This document shows positions 62,952 through 64,000 of a DNA stretch of 64,000 nt, piece by piece (the stretch's first letter is position 1; every line of letters starts with the position of its first letter). Under the pieces are notes generated by a model that searched no databases, was not told the DNA's origin, and saw nothing but the letters and a program-made list of their open reading frames with translations. Origin of the DNA: CANLBN01 sp050633525. GTDB taxonomy: Bacteria; Pseudomonadota; Gammaproteobacteria; Pseudomonadales; Cellvibrionaceae. The DNA is taken from contig JBOEGR010000026.1 in the NCBI GenBank assembly GCA_050633525.1, positions 52,135-116,134 on the forward strand, in the 5' to 3' direction. The translations under genes were made by a program, and so were the position numbers.

Positions 62952-63359
62952 ATGATAACTGGGTTGGATCATATTGCGATTGCAGTGCCAGATCTTAATA
63001 AGGCAATTGAACGTTTTGCTAAGGATTTTGGCTTAAACCTATCGGGTCAAGAAGACGTTGCCTCAGCTCAAACATCAACCGCTTTTTTCCCTCTTGCTTC
63101 GACCAGTATTGAGCTGGTTCATCCCCTAGAGGGACAAGGGCCAATTGCCAAATATTTGGAGAAGCGTGGCGGCGGTATGCATCATCTGTGCTTTCGTTCA
63201 GATAACCTTGATGAAGATGTCGAGCGCTTGCGTGCCAAGGGTTATCAATTTTTGAGCGATTCTCCTCAAGTTGGAGCCCACAATTGTCGAGTGATTTTTA
63301 TTCACCCTAAGTCGTGCGACGGTGTGTTGATAGAGTTAAATCAACCAACAGACGCTTAA
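62952..63359 (+). CDS. mce: Methylmalonyl-CoA epimerase
   Basis: This 135-residue vicinal-oxygen-chelate protein begins GLDHIAIAVPDLNKA and contains GGGMHHLCFRSDNL and GVLIELNQP. The His and Glu positions in these motifs would bind the metal. It interconverts (S)- and (R)-methylmalonyl-CoA. The mutase gene starts 21 bases downstream, so together they form the propionyl-CoA to succinyl-CoA pathway. Confidence 0.93.
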   Translation: MITGLDHIAIAVPDLNKAIERFAKDFGLNLSGQEDVASAQTSTAFFPLASTSIELVHPLEGQGPIAKYLEKRGGGMHHLCFRSDNLDEDVERLRAKGYQFLSDSPQVGAHNCRVIFIHPKSCDGVLIELNQPTDA

Positions 63360-63380
63360 AAAGGGAATAAACAAGAAGAT

Positions 63381-64000
63381 ATGAGCCAGCAAGAGCCACC
63401 ATCATTCAAGCCGCCCGCGTTCGATTTTGAGCAATGGCAGCAATTAGCCACAAAGCAGCTAAAAGGCCGCTCTCCTAGTGATTTATCTAAAGAATCCGCT
63501 GAAGGCATTAAGGTCAAACCGCTTTATACTCAAATAGATCTTGAAGGTCTTGCTTATCCTAACTCTATGCCGGGTTTGCCGCCTTATATTCGTGGGCCGC
63601 AAGCAACTATGTATGCTGGCCGTCCTTGGACTATTCGCCAATACGCTGGGTTTTCAACGGCAGAAGAGTCGAACGCGTTTTATCGTCAAGCTTTAGCCGC
63701 AGGTGGGCAGGGTGTTTCAGTTGCCTTCGATTTGGCAACGCACCGAGGTTATGACTCCGACCACCCGCGAGTGATGGGCGATGTGGGTAAGGCTGGTGTG
63801 GCGATTGATTCTGTCGAAGATATGAAAATACTTTTCGATGGTATTCCTTTAGATAAAGTGTCTGTATCCATGACCATGAACGGCGCAGTTTTGCCCGTTT
63901 TGGCGAGCTATATTGTTGCGGCTGAAGAGCAAGGAGTTGAGCAAGGTCAACTCTCTGGCACTATCCAAAATGATATTCTTAAAGAATTCATGGTGCGCAA
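63381..64000 (+). CDS. Methylmalonyl-CoA mutase large subunit, N-terminal part (window ends inside gene)
   Basis: An ATG at 63381 opens a frame of about 206 residues that runs off the window. It contains PGLPPYIRGPQATMYAGRPW, RQYAGFSTAEESN and GVSVAFDLATHRGYDSDHP, all hallmarks of the adenosylcobalamin-dependent mutase catalytic chain. QNDILKEFM at the visible end is also conserved. It converts (R)-methylmalonyl-CoA to succinyl-CoA. The cobalamin-binding C-terminus is outside the window. Confidence 0.95.
   Translation, partial: MSQQEPPSFKPPAFDFEQWQQLATKQLKGRSPSDLSKESAEGIKVKPLYTQIDLEGLAYPNSMPGLPPYIRGPQATMYAGRPWTIRQYAGFSTAEESNAFYRQALAAGGQGVSVAFDLATHRGYDSDHPRVMGDVGKAGVAIDSVEDMKILFDGIPLDKVSVSMTMNGAVLPVLASYIVAAEEQGVEQGQLSGTIQNDILKEFMVR

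Noticed and set aside
1..64000. CRISPR arrays, prophage genes, tRNA or rRNA genes
   Set aside because: No regularly spaced repeats, phage structural genes or RNA gene signatures were seen on either strand.

Overview
This window looks like chromosome of a free-living, probably marine, gammaproteobacterium on the Pseudomonas/Oceanospirillum side of the class. The evidence is a block in the order sfsA, dksA, gluQ, small membrane protein, cbrA, cbrB, which is the Pseudomonas arrangement. A glycine-cleavage cluster, an Aap amino-acid transporter, a Tat-exported MsrP and the start of a methylmalonyl-CoA pathway fit the same background. Nothing in the window is a phage, integron or CRISPR array. No tRNA or rRNA gene was seen.

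Layout. 1-3.3 kb: the tail of a tripartite tricarboxylate transporter (tctC end, tctB, tctA) and an orphan Cache-HAMP sensor. 3.4-12.7 kb: the cbrB/cbrA block, gluQ, dksA, sfsA, an AraC-GyrI regulator, an EamA exporter and a 59-residue protein. 12.8-21.3 kb: housekeeping genes (YdjM-like membrane protein, hexose-6-phosphate mutarotase, tcdA, NAD-malic enzyme, an NDH-2 fused to a cyclic-nucleotide-binding-like domain, msrPQ). 21.4-37.9 kb: a guanidine-nitrogen locus on the minus strand. 38.0-41.6 kb: an alkyltransferase-like protein, SprT, a MORN-repeat/caspase-like protein and a TauE/SafE permease. 41.6-46.7 kb: aapJQMP. 46.7-50.3 kb: a TrmB-like methyltransferase, an XRE-type regulator, a porin and a lipoprotein. 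50.4-57.5 kb: glyA, L-serine dehydratase, gcvH, gcvT, gcvP. 57.7-63.4 kb: LysR and Lrp regulators, alanine dehydrogenase, an MscS-like protein, a TRIC/UPF0126 protein and methylmalonyl-CoA epimerase. The window ends inside methylmalonyl-CoA mutase.

The most interesting part is the guanidine locus. Transcription appears to start at a sigma-54 promoter with an upstream NtrC site and then runs through a guanidine-I (ykkC) riboswitch. Next come a nitrate/taurine-type ABC importer, two DUF1989 subunits of carboxyguanidine deiminase and a biotin carboxylase that would usually be labelled urea carboxylase. A second operon follows with its own sigma-54 promoter and NtrC-like site. It has a palindrome at its presumed start point and encodes an oligopeptide-type ABC importer, a GntR regulator and an allophanate hydrolase split into two overlapping genes. 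The predicted flow is guanidine to carboxyguanidine to allophanate to ammonia and CO2. The aap operon carries a third sigma-54/NtrC pair, so nitrogen limitation seems to coordinate much of the 29-46 kb region. Gene assignments rest on motifs and family memory; no database search was run.
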